From: Basidiobolus ranarum
Taxonomy: Eukaryota; Basidiobolomycota; Basidiobolomycetes; Basidiobolales
DNA length: 45,842 nt
Assembly: GCA_040143965.1 (NCBI GenBank)
Contig: JASJQH010000025.1
Coordinates: 1 to 45,842 of the forward strand
Direction: 5' to 3'
The position numbers and the translations under genes were made by a program. This document shows positions 23,037 to 33,446 of this stretch, in pieces. Position 1 is the first letter of the stretch. Each line of letters starts with the position of its first letter. The notes under the pieces are model-generated. The model was not told the DNA's origin, made no database searches, and saw only the letters and a list, made by a program, of their open reading frames with translations.

Positions 23037-23743
23037 CTAGTTAAGAACTGAAGACACTGATCCAGGGGTGTTTGTTGCTGAACTAGCATTACTATCGATT
23101 TGCATTCTCTTAGGTCTGCCACGATTACCCACTCTAGCTGGGCTCGTGGCTCGAACTTTTGACAGGTGCTTATTACCAATGGCTGGTGCGAGTTGATGTC
23201 CACTGGGTTTAATACTGGTCAAATTAGAATTATTACTAGGAGGGGAGCCTGGATCACTATTTCCAAAAAATTCCATTATTTTACTTTAGTATGCAAAATG
23301 AAAGTACTACGTCAAATATTCTTACCGATTTAGGTCTTCAACCTTTACACCTGAAAAATACAAACCAGAGCCTTTATCAACTTGGTGCATCCGTGTGGAG
23401 GGATCATAAAACGGCCCTCTGGCTTTTCTAGCCCATAATAGTAATTTATTCCTACATTATAGTATTATTATTATTATAGAACACCTTCAATATGTTTATT
23501 GTCTCAAAAGGTGTAACAGTGGGTTTACTCTCGAAATGTGAAGCTCAAATAAAACTAAATAAATAAACGTACCATTCTATTCATTTATTTTGTTGTTGAA
23601 GGCGGAAGTGCAAAATAGAGAACAATAGTAAGGGTTATCTATTGGTCCATATTTTGAGACGATTCAAAGCAACAAGTTGTACCTGAAGCGGCTTTTATAG
23701 CGTTGTGGCGCTTTACTTCTTGTTTATCGTCTGTGGTGGACAT
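23037..23743 (-). CDS. Small basic protein with AT-hook-like motif, 145 aa
   Basis: I do not recognise the family. The best model has four exons: 23743-23683, a 4-nt micro-exon at 23576-23573, 23451-23326 and 23283-23037, totalling 438 nt. The micro-exon (AATG, with TAG before and GTACGT after) is the only way I found to keep frame between exon 1 and the conserved-looking block NKLLLWARKARGPFYDPS, giving ASEWNKLLLWARKARG. The C-terminal half is low in complexity and basic, with the AT-hook-like core GNRGRPKRM near residue 120, so a chromatin or DNA-binding role is possible. There is no membrane segment. Without the micro-exon the first exon could be wrong; the last two exons are firmer. The 106-bp and 121-bp introns around the micro-exon are longer than usual here. 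Confidence 0.65.
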
Positions 23744-24668
23744 TTGTAGGTGAACTGACACCAAAGGTAAGTAATATTAACGGGGTTCTTTAATAATTAG
23801 CGTGGTGAATGACCTATAAGGAGAGATAAAAAAAGAAAGGAGTATTCAAGGGCATAGTACTGTCGTAAACTGGTCTTGGGCTTATCAGGTGGCTATTAAA
23901 GGCAGGTAGAGTCAATTGAAGGAGGATTCATAAGGTATAACGTAGTCCAATTTCCAAGTATTGATTTCCCCATATTTTTAAATCAAATCCAACATCCTCT
24001 TCCCTCTAAATATTATCCATTTGGTAACACGCAACCCTTTTGATGGCAAGGTCCAGCTTAAAAATGGACTGTTAATCAGAAATGGCCCAAGCTCGCATGA
24101 ATTGAGCCAATTGCTAAGGATCTTCGCAAACAATAATCAATATCCGCGCAAGTCCCCTAGGGTCAAATAAGTATACGATTGGAAGCAAAAGCTCACGTAC
24201 ATCAAGTAATTTCCACGCATGGTCATTATAATGGGCTACGAAAGATCTCATCCATCTGGGGATGCTTTGAAATTCTCCTTCTGAAAGCCGATCAGATCAG
24301 GTGCAGTGAGTTGTGAAGTTTGGAGGTGTTGGCATTACTTAGTTGATATTCAGACATTCAGAAAGGTTTAGTGCAAAGAAGAGAGGCACGTAAGAGTGAA
24401 ATATACGTAGCGTCTTATACCAAGTGGTGACTGTGTCATTTCATGTATCTTTCCACGTTTAAAAAGTCATTTAACGCACAAGGATGCTCACAAGACAATC
24501 GACAAGTTCACGTACATTTTATTATGACATATGCGATGTCAGTCAAATCTCCGAAAAGTAACCTTCTTTATGCTAAAAATCCATCAAGAACTATAAATAC
24601 AAGATCCTTGTTGATCAGTTTCATACTTGCCTCATAGAACTCTCTACCCACCATCACCCTTGCCAACT
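23744..24668. promoter_or_regulatory. Divergent promoter region of AT-hook-like and HMG-box genes
   Basis: 925 bp between divergent start codons. A TATA box for the HMG-box gene lies at 24592-24599. No coding frame of substance. A long promoter is usual for regulated transcription factor genes. Confidence 0.5.
24592..24599 (+). promoter_or_regulatory. TATA box of HMG-box gene
   Basis: TATAAATA, 77 bp before the ATG at 24669. This spacing matches the pirin and fasciclin genes. Confidence 0.6.
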
Positions 24669-25679
24669 ATGAAAAACATTGGACATTCCATCTTCCCGAA
24701 TGCAAATTACACCACTAAAGGCATGAAAAATACTCCATTGGTAGGAGGTAATGGTGCCCCGTTCCAGACACTGCGCGAAGATGTTGGATTTAACCTGTTC
24801 CCTTTGTCATACAACTTGGATACCCATTTCCTTCCATCCGAAAATTCAATTTACCCCATGTCTCCACCATTCCCAACCACAGCTACGCTCCAAAACCCAT
24901 ATCAGGCCAATGAAGAGGCTTATGAAGCCAGTTCGGATTCAAGTGAGCTGTTTCATCCAACAGAGGTGCGGGAGAAGAGTCCCCCACAGCCAAAGATCCC
25001 CAGACCAGCCAACTGTTTTTTTTTATTTCGTAAAGACAAACAAGCGGAAATCTTCGCCACCAATCCTGGGATCACCAACATGGAGGTATCTAGGATCATC
25101 GGTAAAATGTGGAAGAATATCTCAGTTGAGGAGAAAAGAAGATACCAATGGATGGCTGAGAAAATCAAACTTGATCATCAGGCCAAGTATCCCGACTATA
25201 AATACACTCCCAATAGATCTAAGAATAAACGCAAGAAGTCACCACAAGCAGGAAACGAGTGGGAGACGTGCTCTGAAGATTCAAGAGAGAATCCGCTGAA
25301 GCGACCAAATCATGATGACAATCTGGGATACGCTGGTCGTAAGCCACATGATTATCTCATTAATTCGGATATCTTATCAATATATCCAATATCCAGCGAC
25401 AACCATGGGCTGAGCAACAATCCACTGAATGCGTCTTCGTACGCTTCCTCTAATTACAACTCAGCCAGCGTGGAGTTGCCTTCCATAGATCGTTCCAAGT
25501 ATTTTCCTGGTACCGGTGATAGAAATCTGTACTCGTACTCAAACAATAATGGTTTGATGTACCCCGATGCCGTCCATTACCAGAATACTTCCCACATCGA
25601 GCCTTCTTCTTCCAATGTCTCTGGCCAGACTGGGTTCGATTTCAAATGGTTGCTTGGTGACGGTTGGTTGGAGAATTAG
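24669..25679 (+). CDS. HMG-box transcription factor, MATA-HMG type, 336 aa
   Basis: An intronless sequence-specific DNA-binding regulator. The single HMG box spans about residues 111-183: RPANCFFLFRKDKQ, NPGITNMEVSRIIGKMW, then HQAKYPDYKYTPNR. The RPxNxFxLFRK start and the PDYKYxP end mark the MATA/Ste11/Prf1 class used in fungal mating and sexual development, not the architectural HMGB class. A Lys-rich stretch (NRSKNKRKK) right behind it is a likely nuclear signal. The flanks are Ser/Asn/Tyr/Pro-rich, as in activation regions. The frame stays open a little upstream, but the ATG at 24669 sits well behind the TATA box. The triose-phosphate transporter and RNA helicase genes that flank the Mucoromycota sex locus are not here, so this is probably a non-locus paralog. 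Confidence 0.9.
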   Translation: MKNIGHSIFPNANYTTKGMKNTPLVGGNGAPFQTLREDVGFNLFPLSYNLDTHFLPSENSIYPMSPPFPTTATLQNPYQANEEAYEASSDSSELFHPTEVREKSPPQPKIPRPANCFFLFRKDKQAEIFATNPGITNMEVSRIIGKMWKNISVEEKRRYQWMAEKIKLDHQAKYPDYKYTPNRSKNKRKKSPQAGNEWETCSEDSRENPLKRPNHDDNLGYAGRKPHDYLINSDILSIYPISSDNHGLSNNPLNASSYASSNYNSASVELPSIDRSKYFPGTGDRNLYSYSNNNGLMYPDAVHYQNTSHIEPSSSNVSGQTGFDFKWLLGDGWLEN

Positions 25680-25934
25680 AGAATTCAGGGCGTATGATTG
25701 ATACCTAGATATATCCGGAATATTAGATTCGATTTCTACCAGCATTTCCCTATCTCAATCAATAGAGTCTTTACAATCACATCTGCTGCATGTCTTATAT
25801 TCAAAGATTTATTGCAAAGAATGTTATCTTTGGAATCAAGGGATATATCATTGGGTATATCATGGTTGTATAGTTAATAAATACCAAAATGCACTAAGCT
25901 AGGGAATTGTCTAAAATATGTCTACATGTTCTCC
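25680..25934. other. Convergent 3' intergenic region
   Basis: 255 bp between the converging HMG-box and 627-residue protein genes. AT-rich, no coding signal; holds both 3' ends. Confidence 0.5.
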
Positions 25935-28117
25935 CTATTCTCGAGATATGTAGGTGGTTATAGTGGAGTTTGCTGACATATCTTGTGAATTGGGTTTCCT
26001 TAATTGGGGAATGCCTCCTAGGTTATCTTGGTAGTGCTGACCAATTCTTTGCTCCCAATGTCGGTTACGGTCCCATTCAAGAATGCGGATGCTCCAGGAG
26101 ATGGAATACCAAGTGTCTTTAAGCTCTTGTATTTTCTGTTTTAACAATACTATAACTCGATCCTTAGTCATAGCCCCGGGACGTCCATCATTAAGCTTGA
26201 GCTGTTTGACTGAAGATAGGACGCCTTTTTTGGCATCGTTCAGATGGTTCAAATAGTTTAGCATAGATCGACGGTAGGCCTCGTAGCTAGGATTGTACAT
26301 GTGATGGTGCAGGGCCTCAAAATGTTTGAATGAATACATGGTTAGTCTGGGGTGATGAGCATAACTTTCCATAATGTTGTTGTTTTCCAATAATCGCATA
26401 GGCTTCACAATGAAAATTATTCGAGAGGTTTCTGGATAAAAGGGAGGACGTTTGGAAATAGTTGGAGAGTTGGGCATTAAAGGCTCTCTGGGTAACTGGA
26501 GTTCAATAGTCTCAACATCGTATAAATCTTTCAAGCTAAGTTGAAGCCTGGTCATTTGTTGGAGTTTGATAAATCCCTGAAGGAAATGCAGGCGAAATTG
26601 TGCAATTTGAGTCAGATTTTTGGAGTTTTGTAAAGTGTATTGAATATCGTCAATGAAGCTTGGATCGATAACTTCTTCTCGTGAAGATAGAATGGCTTCC
26701 CATTCGTCCTTTCTTAATGTCGAATCATCTCTAACCTTAACCATCGGGGTCATATGCTTACGATCCTTTGGAATCAGAACATTTAGTCCCGAAGGAACTG
26801 CTTGTAAATGAATCAAACTAATGTACAACCCTGGCGAAGGTCGACTGTATCTTGCGTTGAGGAGGGTCCAAGCTTGGGAGAACACAGTACAGCATGAGGA
26901 GTAAACCTCAATATCTAAAGATTCAATAGAGCGCCACTTTAATGTCCCGTTCTTGATACTTTCAGTGGCAATCAAAGGAAGCGAGTCGTCAGTAACATAT
27001 TGTAAGGACATGAGCATCTTGGATGAGAGTTGAGAAATATCCAATGGGTGTTCGTACAGCAGTCCGAGCTTTGGAAGAGGAGTGATCTTCATCAGACTAT
27101 TAGCTGCATCACAGAAGGCCAATCTCAAGTCAACATCATGGCCTGGAATACGAGATTGCTTATGAAGTAATGGGTTGTAGGTTTCAGAGGTATTCGAGTT
27201 TTCCCAATCCATGGACGCTTTTAGAATCCACATAAATTCGTCACTTTTTTCGTTGAACTCCACCTCCCCTGTAACTGAGGAAAACGAATCGGTGACCGAA
27301 ACAGTAGGTAACAATCCGTTACCAGTCTGCAAGACTTTATGATCGCTACGAAACACTAAGGTTGATAAAAAAAGTGAATCCCGGCGAAGCTTGGTTCTTA
27401 GTGAAGTGTAAGATCTTCCAAATAGGTTGGTGAAGGAGTTATGTTTAGGTGGCAAGGATTTCATGACGTCTTCGGGATTTCTGGATAGGATAGGCTGGAT
27501 TTGTGTGAGTTACATTTGATTTAGCACCATCAATAGTTATTAGATTTACCAATTTTGAAGCCATTAATTCGAAATAGTCTGGCTTTTTACTGAGCAGAAG
27601 AAGTGACTTCTAAGAAATAACATTAGCTAGTTAATTCTCTTTGCATTATTACTACACCGTCTTACCCTGGTTTCGGGAGGGTAGGACTCGATGGAGTAAG
27701 CATCATTCAGCCAGCTATTGAGAGTTTGGCAGTAGCTGTGGTACAAGGAGAATGTTAGTAGTGGCTTAGCTTAGAGGCATGATTAAACGTACATTGCATA
27801 ATTCCACTCGTCCCAGTACTCGAAGTTTTCACAGCACTGTAAGTATAAATATTAATAGCTATTTATTCCAAAATTTAGCATTGGTTAGACTAACCAACTC
27901 GACGGCCTTTCTAATAACTGTCCCTTGAGGAATCTTTAGGTGAACGACTTTGGCTCGGGTTAAATCTCTGACACTGATGGTAACATTTGGGGAGCTGTTC
28001 AACGAACGTTAATTCGCAATCTAGATAATCTCTTGTAAGAGGAGTATCGAATTAGCATAACACATACTTGGAATCATCGAAGGTGGCACCATTCGAGGGG
28101 TTGTTATAGGTGTTCAT
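25935..28117 (-). CDS. Unrecognised conserved-looking protein, 627 aa
   Basis: Six exons: 28117-28068, 27994-27895, 27836-27793, 27735-27666, 27609-27550 and 27494-25935, totalling 1884 nt with every junction in frame. I do not recognise the family. The N-terminal part (VTISVRDLTRAKVVHLKIPQ, then RKAVELCCENFEYWDEWN) could be a small ubiquitin-like/Ras-association-type fold, but this is a guess. The remainder is soluble and mostly helical in character, with a basic stretch after residue 120 and a Leu/Gln-rich segment near residues 430-460. No membrane segment, no signal peptide, no catalytic motif. A long uninterrupted last exon behind five tiny ones is typical here. It ends 255 bp from the HMG-box gene, tail to tail. 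Confidence 0.8.
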
Positions 28118-29551
28118 TTATGTCAGTAGATATGTAAGTAATCAAAAATGCTGAAGCGAACCTCAAGCTTATATAAGAGTTTTAGAAGCATCTGCTATTC
28201 GATCGGCTTTAGGGTCCGTTTGCTCCTTTTTTTCTTGGACCTAAATGACTCTTGCTGCATACATCAAAAGCAGATTGGAATAAAAACAATTTAATCCAAG
28301 TTTATGCTAAAGAAACCAGTTCCTGATGAGTCAAGTGGCAGACTTGAAAAGTCTAAATGATCGGGAGTTCTGTTAAGAGGCAGAAATCAGTGTATAAGGC
28401 GAATAGTATTACAGTATAAATTACCAGCTAGTTGGTTAAAGCCACGAAGGGACGGGTAAAGGTGCATGAAACTCGTTTATATGGGCATTTTGACTTGAAC
28501 AACATTAGTTGCATTGATGAATTGCCATTTGCCTTTCTCCAATGTTAAGCATAAATTTCGTATCGCGATCAATCAGATCCAAACAGAGCACTTTATGCCT
28601 GTTCCCCTTCTCTTCTCTTTCCATCAAATTCGATGTGATTTTCTCCTGGCTCCATGTGTCTCTGATACGACTCAGACCGCCTTCCTAAAGCATCGACCGC
28701 GATATCTGAAACCGTTACGATGACATTGACTTGCATGAATCTATATATCGAATGTCTATAACCCTATCTCCAACAAATAAACAAGATTGGAATTGTACAG
28801 GGAAACCTAGTTTGGTTACAAATTCTCTGGTAAGGTTCAGGGAGTATTAGCATAGATTATAATCCATTCCACGTACCCTAGCCACGCTTAAATTGATTGA
28901 TATTTCCCAAAAACATCCCTTTTTTGAGGTTGAACAGGTATGAGTGAGAACAGGTGAAATGGGTGAATATCCTGCAAAGTTATATTCCTATCGACCCTTA
29001 TTCAATTCCTATAACATTCCAGTGCTGACCCAACCCTAACCATATTCGACCCAATTCCTCGCAAATATAGAAAGTTATGCACTCCTTTTATATCGAGTCT
29101 CATGACGATATACATCTGAATCTGAGCAATCTGAAATCAGATGCTTATGAATACATACAAGACATCCATGCGACTCACTCGCGACTTCCATTGGTATTAG
29201 TGAGCACGATCTGCTGATGCTATTTTGGATTAATGAGGCTATTTTGGATTGATTGTGCATTGTTTTTATCCTACTTTTAGGTGCTATTAAGCTAGGTCAT
29301 CTTAAGCGCGTAGGATTTATTTGGTCCTTACGCAGATCACACTTTATCAGTGTGGAGAATGCGATAGGATAGAGTTAGGGTTAGTTTGAACATTTGACAT
29401 CATTAACATTGACATCAGTTTGATCTAGGATCATGCTGTAAGTAAAAAATCTGGTTTCGTTTTTACTACGGTGTGCGTGAGTGCAAAGGAGGTAGCGTTG
29501 ACAATGTTGTGCGTATCCAAAATACTTTATTTTTGGCAAGTTAGTGGATTT

Positions 29552-29583
29552 CTTGCGATATACTAGGCTTGCGATATACTAGG
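29552..29583. repeat. 16-bp tandem duplication
   Basis: Two perfect adjacent copies of CTTGCGATATACTAGG. A slippage-type duplication in gene-poor DNA. Confidence 0.8.
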
Positions 29584-29732
29584 TTTACATAGAAAATTAT
29601 CTATATGTTGTCACAGGTAACATTCTCGATAATGAATGTAATACTGGAGGAGAAAGATGAGGATTTTGGGCTGTATGTATAACAGATAGAATGAGGTAAA
29701 ATGGCTATGTATAGTACTCATATTTAAGACAT

Positions 29733-29808
29733 GTATAATTGCGTTGGATCATGATACAATACAATAACAATGTAGTTGTGTATATTTTGTGATCCAAGGC
29801 AATTATAC
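29733..29808. repeat. Inverted repeat hairpin (19-bp arms)
   Basis: Arms 29733-29751 and 29790-29808 (GTATAATTGCGTTGGATCA and the complement of TGATCCAAGGCAATTATAC) pair at 18 of 19 positions around a 38-nt loop. Size and form fit a tiny MITE remnant or a cruciform; no target duplication was seen. Confidence 0.65.
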
Positions 29809-30797
29809 GATATAACAACAATCTGGTTGTTTATGTTTCGGTATGTATGTTTCATGGATAGCTGATAGTAGCTCACTAATACTCACTTTATGATAAGTGC
29901 TAGCTCCACAACAGGATAAAAAGTTCCAAGAGTGTCTGGAGTTTAAGCTAAAAGAGTACTTGTCACTTGATTATTAGCCAATACATCCATACTATGTGAG
30001 ATTAATTGTTCGCCAAGTGTTTTCCATCTCTTATATTGGGGCTTCAAAACGAGTACTTTACCCGAAAAACTTTTAAATGTTTTACTCAGAGTCAATTACA
30101 GTGGAATCAAGTTGGGAATTAAAACGTCGATATCTGTATCTGTGAAGTTGAACCAGAGGTTTGAAAGGCAAATAACTTCTTTGTATTCTATCCGAAGTTC
30201 TCCGACCAATAAGTCTTCTCTTGAAGGTCGAGAGTTGATTACCACAAGTGATGATGTTACGGAAATACGAAATCAACAGGAAAGCGTATTAAGGTAAAAA
30301 TCGAGTATCTTTGTATTGAGACTGAGTATGAAGTATCTCTAGAAGTGGCCTTAATACTGTAGAGAGGCGTTCTTATGCTATGGCTATTATAGAAGTGGAT
30401 TGAACTCAGGCATAGAACGTACTGGCCCATTTCCCCATAGCTTAATTCCTGTAAGAATCCGATCATAACATCCATTGGATCTAGAAAGGTCGAAACGCCT
30501 TGGATCGCGATTCCAATAAAGCACTTCACCAATTGTCGTTATCTCTAGCATCACACGTGAGGTGGTACTGCAAATCTAGAAAAGGAAACTAATAAATCGT
30601 TTTTCTTTTCCTTTTAATTATGAGTCAATTTCGTACGTACAAGACGATAAAAGAGCATCCATCAAAAGTAAATAATAAGACGAGATATATTTGGTAGGTG
30701 GGAGAATACGTGTATTATATAGGTTATTTGATACATTGTATATATTAACGGCTGTAATGCGGGTAGAAGCATTGTGGGTGAATAGGAAAGTGCTGAT

Positions 30798-32025
30798 TTA
30801 ATTCTTGAAGAGAAGAACGTCTCCCTCATCCTCGACATAACGGCACTTGGTCCAGCTGTTCCAAACAGCGCTCACAAGTGGTCTATTGTCGAACGAGTAA
30901 TAGTCACCAAGGACCTTCTTGATAGCTTCAGTGGCTTCTTCGGCGTGGTAATGTGGCATTTGTGAGAAGAGATGGTGAGCAATGTGGGTATCAGCAATAT
31001 GATGGAACGCAGTGTTGAGAATGAATCCGTAATCACGATCTATGGTAGCTAAAGCTCCACGAACGAAGTTCCATTCGTTATTACGATAGTGGGGGAGTTG
31101 AGGATCGGTATGCTGCAAGTATGTTATTAATACCAACCAAAAGTTTACCCAGAGATAAGGAATCAAGTAGAATTTCACAACAGCCATGGATCCGTAGACT
31201 TGAGATGCACCGATTAAAGCACCTATGGTTGCAAAAATACCAGCAACAGAAGCAATAATCTCCCATTTGTCTTTAGCATCAAAGATGGGTGACCAATGAT
31301 GGAAATGGGATGTCCATCTTCCATAATCTTGTCCAGAGGCATTCCAGAGAAGGTATGCAGGCCAACCAAAAGTCAACATAATGAAAATCCATCCCAAATC
31401 AACCAAAGGTGCAGCCATGATAGCTGAATCTTCATGGTCCTCGTCGTCATCCTTTTTAGGAGCCAAACCCATCTCGCTACGAGTTGATGGAACAAACACT
31501 TGATCTCTGGTCATATGTCCAGTTGCCTTGTGATGCTTAGAGTGACTAATTCTCCATGAATGATAAGGAACAAGTAGAGCAGTATGAAGAACAAAGCCAA
31601 CGGTATTGTTGATGGTCCTGGAAGGAGAGAAGGCTTGGTGTCCGCTAATAAATGGAAAGATGGTTACTTATCTGCTGAAAGTAACTTAACAATAGGAATG
31701 AAATTACGAACCATTCATGAGCGAGGACCCATACACCGGTACTGACAATACCTTGAAGGAACCAATACACAGGCCAGGCAACATAACGAAGAGTGATTGG
31801 AAGAGAATCGATAAAGGTAGCTGCGTAGAACAATGCTGCAATCAAGGACAAGTCCACAACCACGTAAACGAAGGATCTTAGAGTATCTCGTTCAAAACAG
31901 TGAGCTGGAACAGCATCACGTAACTCTTTGATAGTGAAGTTGGGCGGTATGAATGACTTGGGAGCAGACTTCTCTGACTTGCCATCGGTGTTCACTCTCT
32001 GCCTGAGGCCGGTATCTTTAACCAT
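30798..32025 (-). CDS. Delta-12 (omega-6) fatty acid desaturase, 386 aa
   Basis: A membrane di-iron desaturase of the ER that makes linoleate from oleoyl lipids. Two exons: 32025-31712 and 31644-30798, totalling 1161 nt. The three histidine boxes are whole: HECGH (103-107), HSKHH (139-143) and HIAHH (325-329). The HECGH codons are split by the intron, whose donor is GTTCGT; the canonical-looking GTAAT four bases later would lose the frame. TGVWVLAHECGHQAFS and PYHSWRISHSKHHKATGH are near-identical to Mortierella delta-12 enzymes as I recall them. The frame is open 35 codons further upstream, but MVKDTG at 32025 matches the family N-terminus. An omega-3 (delta-15) specificity is possible for a duplicate; the wording favours delta-12. 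Confidence 0.93.
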
Positions 32026-32808
32026 TTCAGCGTGTGGGGTGAAGGAATTCGGGATGATGAATCGACAATAAAGAGGTCTCCGCATCCTATTAATATATGC
32101 AAACTTGTGAAAAAAAGTTGGGTGAAGCAATGCCCTATTGGGACATTTGAAAGCCGCAATTAGACATATATCAATTCAATAGAAGGAGTGATTGGGGTGT
32201 AGGTCAAGGCCTAGCTGATTCACCAAATGATCGCATGTTTAGATTCGTATCTTACACATATTCGGAGCAACCGGAAGACCATGAAACTAATGAAACTCCA
32301 GCTTCAACAGATTAGAGCTACACACCAGCAAGAAGCTGAGGTGTCTAGACATAGAACTGAACAGCCTGCATAGAGTGGTCACAGAGCATTTGCATACGCT
32401 GCATGTTCAGATAAGTGAAAGTGGAATATCGAAAGGTTCAGCCAATGTCTAATAGACAAGTGGAAGAATCCAAAATTGGAATACTTGAGTTTCTTAGCCG
32501 AACAGGGCATGGATTTGATTGAATATCGGTAAACGTGTGAGAAATCACTTGACACACTACACTAGGATATATATATGTGGATGTATCAATCTAATCTAAA
32601 TGAAGCTCATAATAAAACATACTTCGCAACCATGTTTTGCTGCTCTATACCAATCATCGACGATAGTACATTTAGTTCAGTTATCTAATCTCGCCGCGTA
32701 GTGCATTTGCTTCAGATATACTAGGGTTAGGGTTAAGGGGACAACATGGAAATATGACGGAATACTTTATTCTAGGATTAATATACAGGTCAGTCTACAT
32801 CTGAACCT
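32026..32808. other. Promoter region of desaturase gene
   Basis: 783 bp with no coding signal. A telomere-like CTAGGGTTAGGGTTAAG lies at 32721-32737, close to the end of the downstream gene. Short telomere-like boxes occur in some fungal and plant promoters, but no function is shown here. Confidence 0.45.
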
Positions 32809-33279
32809 CTAGGCTTTAAAGAATGTGACAAAAGCAATGGTGTTCTCTCTATCATCCCAAGAGGTGCCCGAAAAGTTAATCTGTAAACCAATAGGTTCGT
32901 AAAGTATCCATACAGGTACACCTTTGATACCTCCCCCCTTTTTGCTGGGTTCACCTAGCTTTTCAACCACCTCCCAGGCTTTCATATTTAAGGAAAGTTC
33001 TTCCGGCAAGGTTCCTCGAAACCCTTGATAATTATCTACATTTTCGTTGTAAAAATGAAACGCTCCTACTTTGGCATTCGAAGTAGGCTCGATGCTAGCG
33101 GAAACTTGATCAAAACAAATAGACACCCCTTCATCTCGATAATTCAGGTAGAAGCAATCTCGGAAAGAGACTCTCTGTGGCTCTGAAGAGAATTTTTGAA
33201 GATATTGTTGTACTTCAGGTGAGTCAAAGTCTTTTCCTATAAGAAGATAGTACTCCATCAAGTTCGTTAGGAAAGCCAT
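32809..33279 (-). CDS. Unrecognised small soluble protein, 156 aa
   Basis: An intronless frame; I do not recognise the family. The true ATG is at 33279 (MAFLTNLMEYY). Features: an N-terminal FDSPEVQQYLQKF helix, a middle with FYLNYRDEGVSICFDQ, and a C-terminal half with VVEKLGEPSKKGGGIKGVP then ILYEPIGLQINFSG. The 'LG.P..KGGG...W..Y' arrangement ending in a short beta strand recalls small bacterial proteins of the immunity/SMI1-like kind, but that is only a resemblance. There is no signal peptide or membrane segment. It lies between the desaturase and fasciclin genes, all on the minus strand, with 164 bp to the fasciclin stop; no functional link is apparent. Confidence 0.7.
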   Translation of the reverse strand: MAFLTNLMEYYLLIGKDFDSPEVQQYLQKFSSEPQRVSFRDCFYLNYRDEGVSICFDQVSASIEPTSNAKVGAFHFYNENVDNYQGFRGTLPEELSLNMKAWEVVEKLGEPSKKGGGIKGVPVWILYEPIGLQINFSGTSWDDRENTIAFVTFFKA

Positions 33280-33446
33280 CAAAACATGGCTAGTGATTTT
33301 TTTGTCCTATACAGCGAATGATTTTGAGTAAATCTGATTTGTCCAATCAAGCTACCAATAGGAGTTACTTTGTTCTTTATTTGCAATGGTAAAAAGGAAA
33401 GTTTGTGTTATTAACAAAGATGTACACACAAGAACGCTTGAGTCAA

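Larger units (their letters stand above)
28118..30797. other. 2.7-kb gene-poor region
   Basis: No supportable gene; open frames are under 95 codons and lack motifs. Small repeats are present: GCTATTTTGGATT at 29219-29231 and 29238-29250; CTTGCGATATACTAGG twice, back to back, at 29552-29583; and an inverted repeat pair at 29733-29808. A telomere-like TTAGGGTTAG lies near 29375. The DNA must also contain the 5' flank of the 627-residue protein gene and the 3' flank of the desaturase gene. Confidence 0.5.

Noticed and set aside
24751-25299. 182-codon frame inside the HMG-box gene
   Set aside because: It overlaps the true frame out of phase; the HMG box lies in the other frame.
28324-28362. Hammerhead-ribozyme-like CTGATGAG ... 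TTGAAA with a 6-bp stem
   Set aside because: The stem II closing pairs next to the core are wrong, and no stems I and III with a cleavage triplet can be formed. Chance match.
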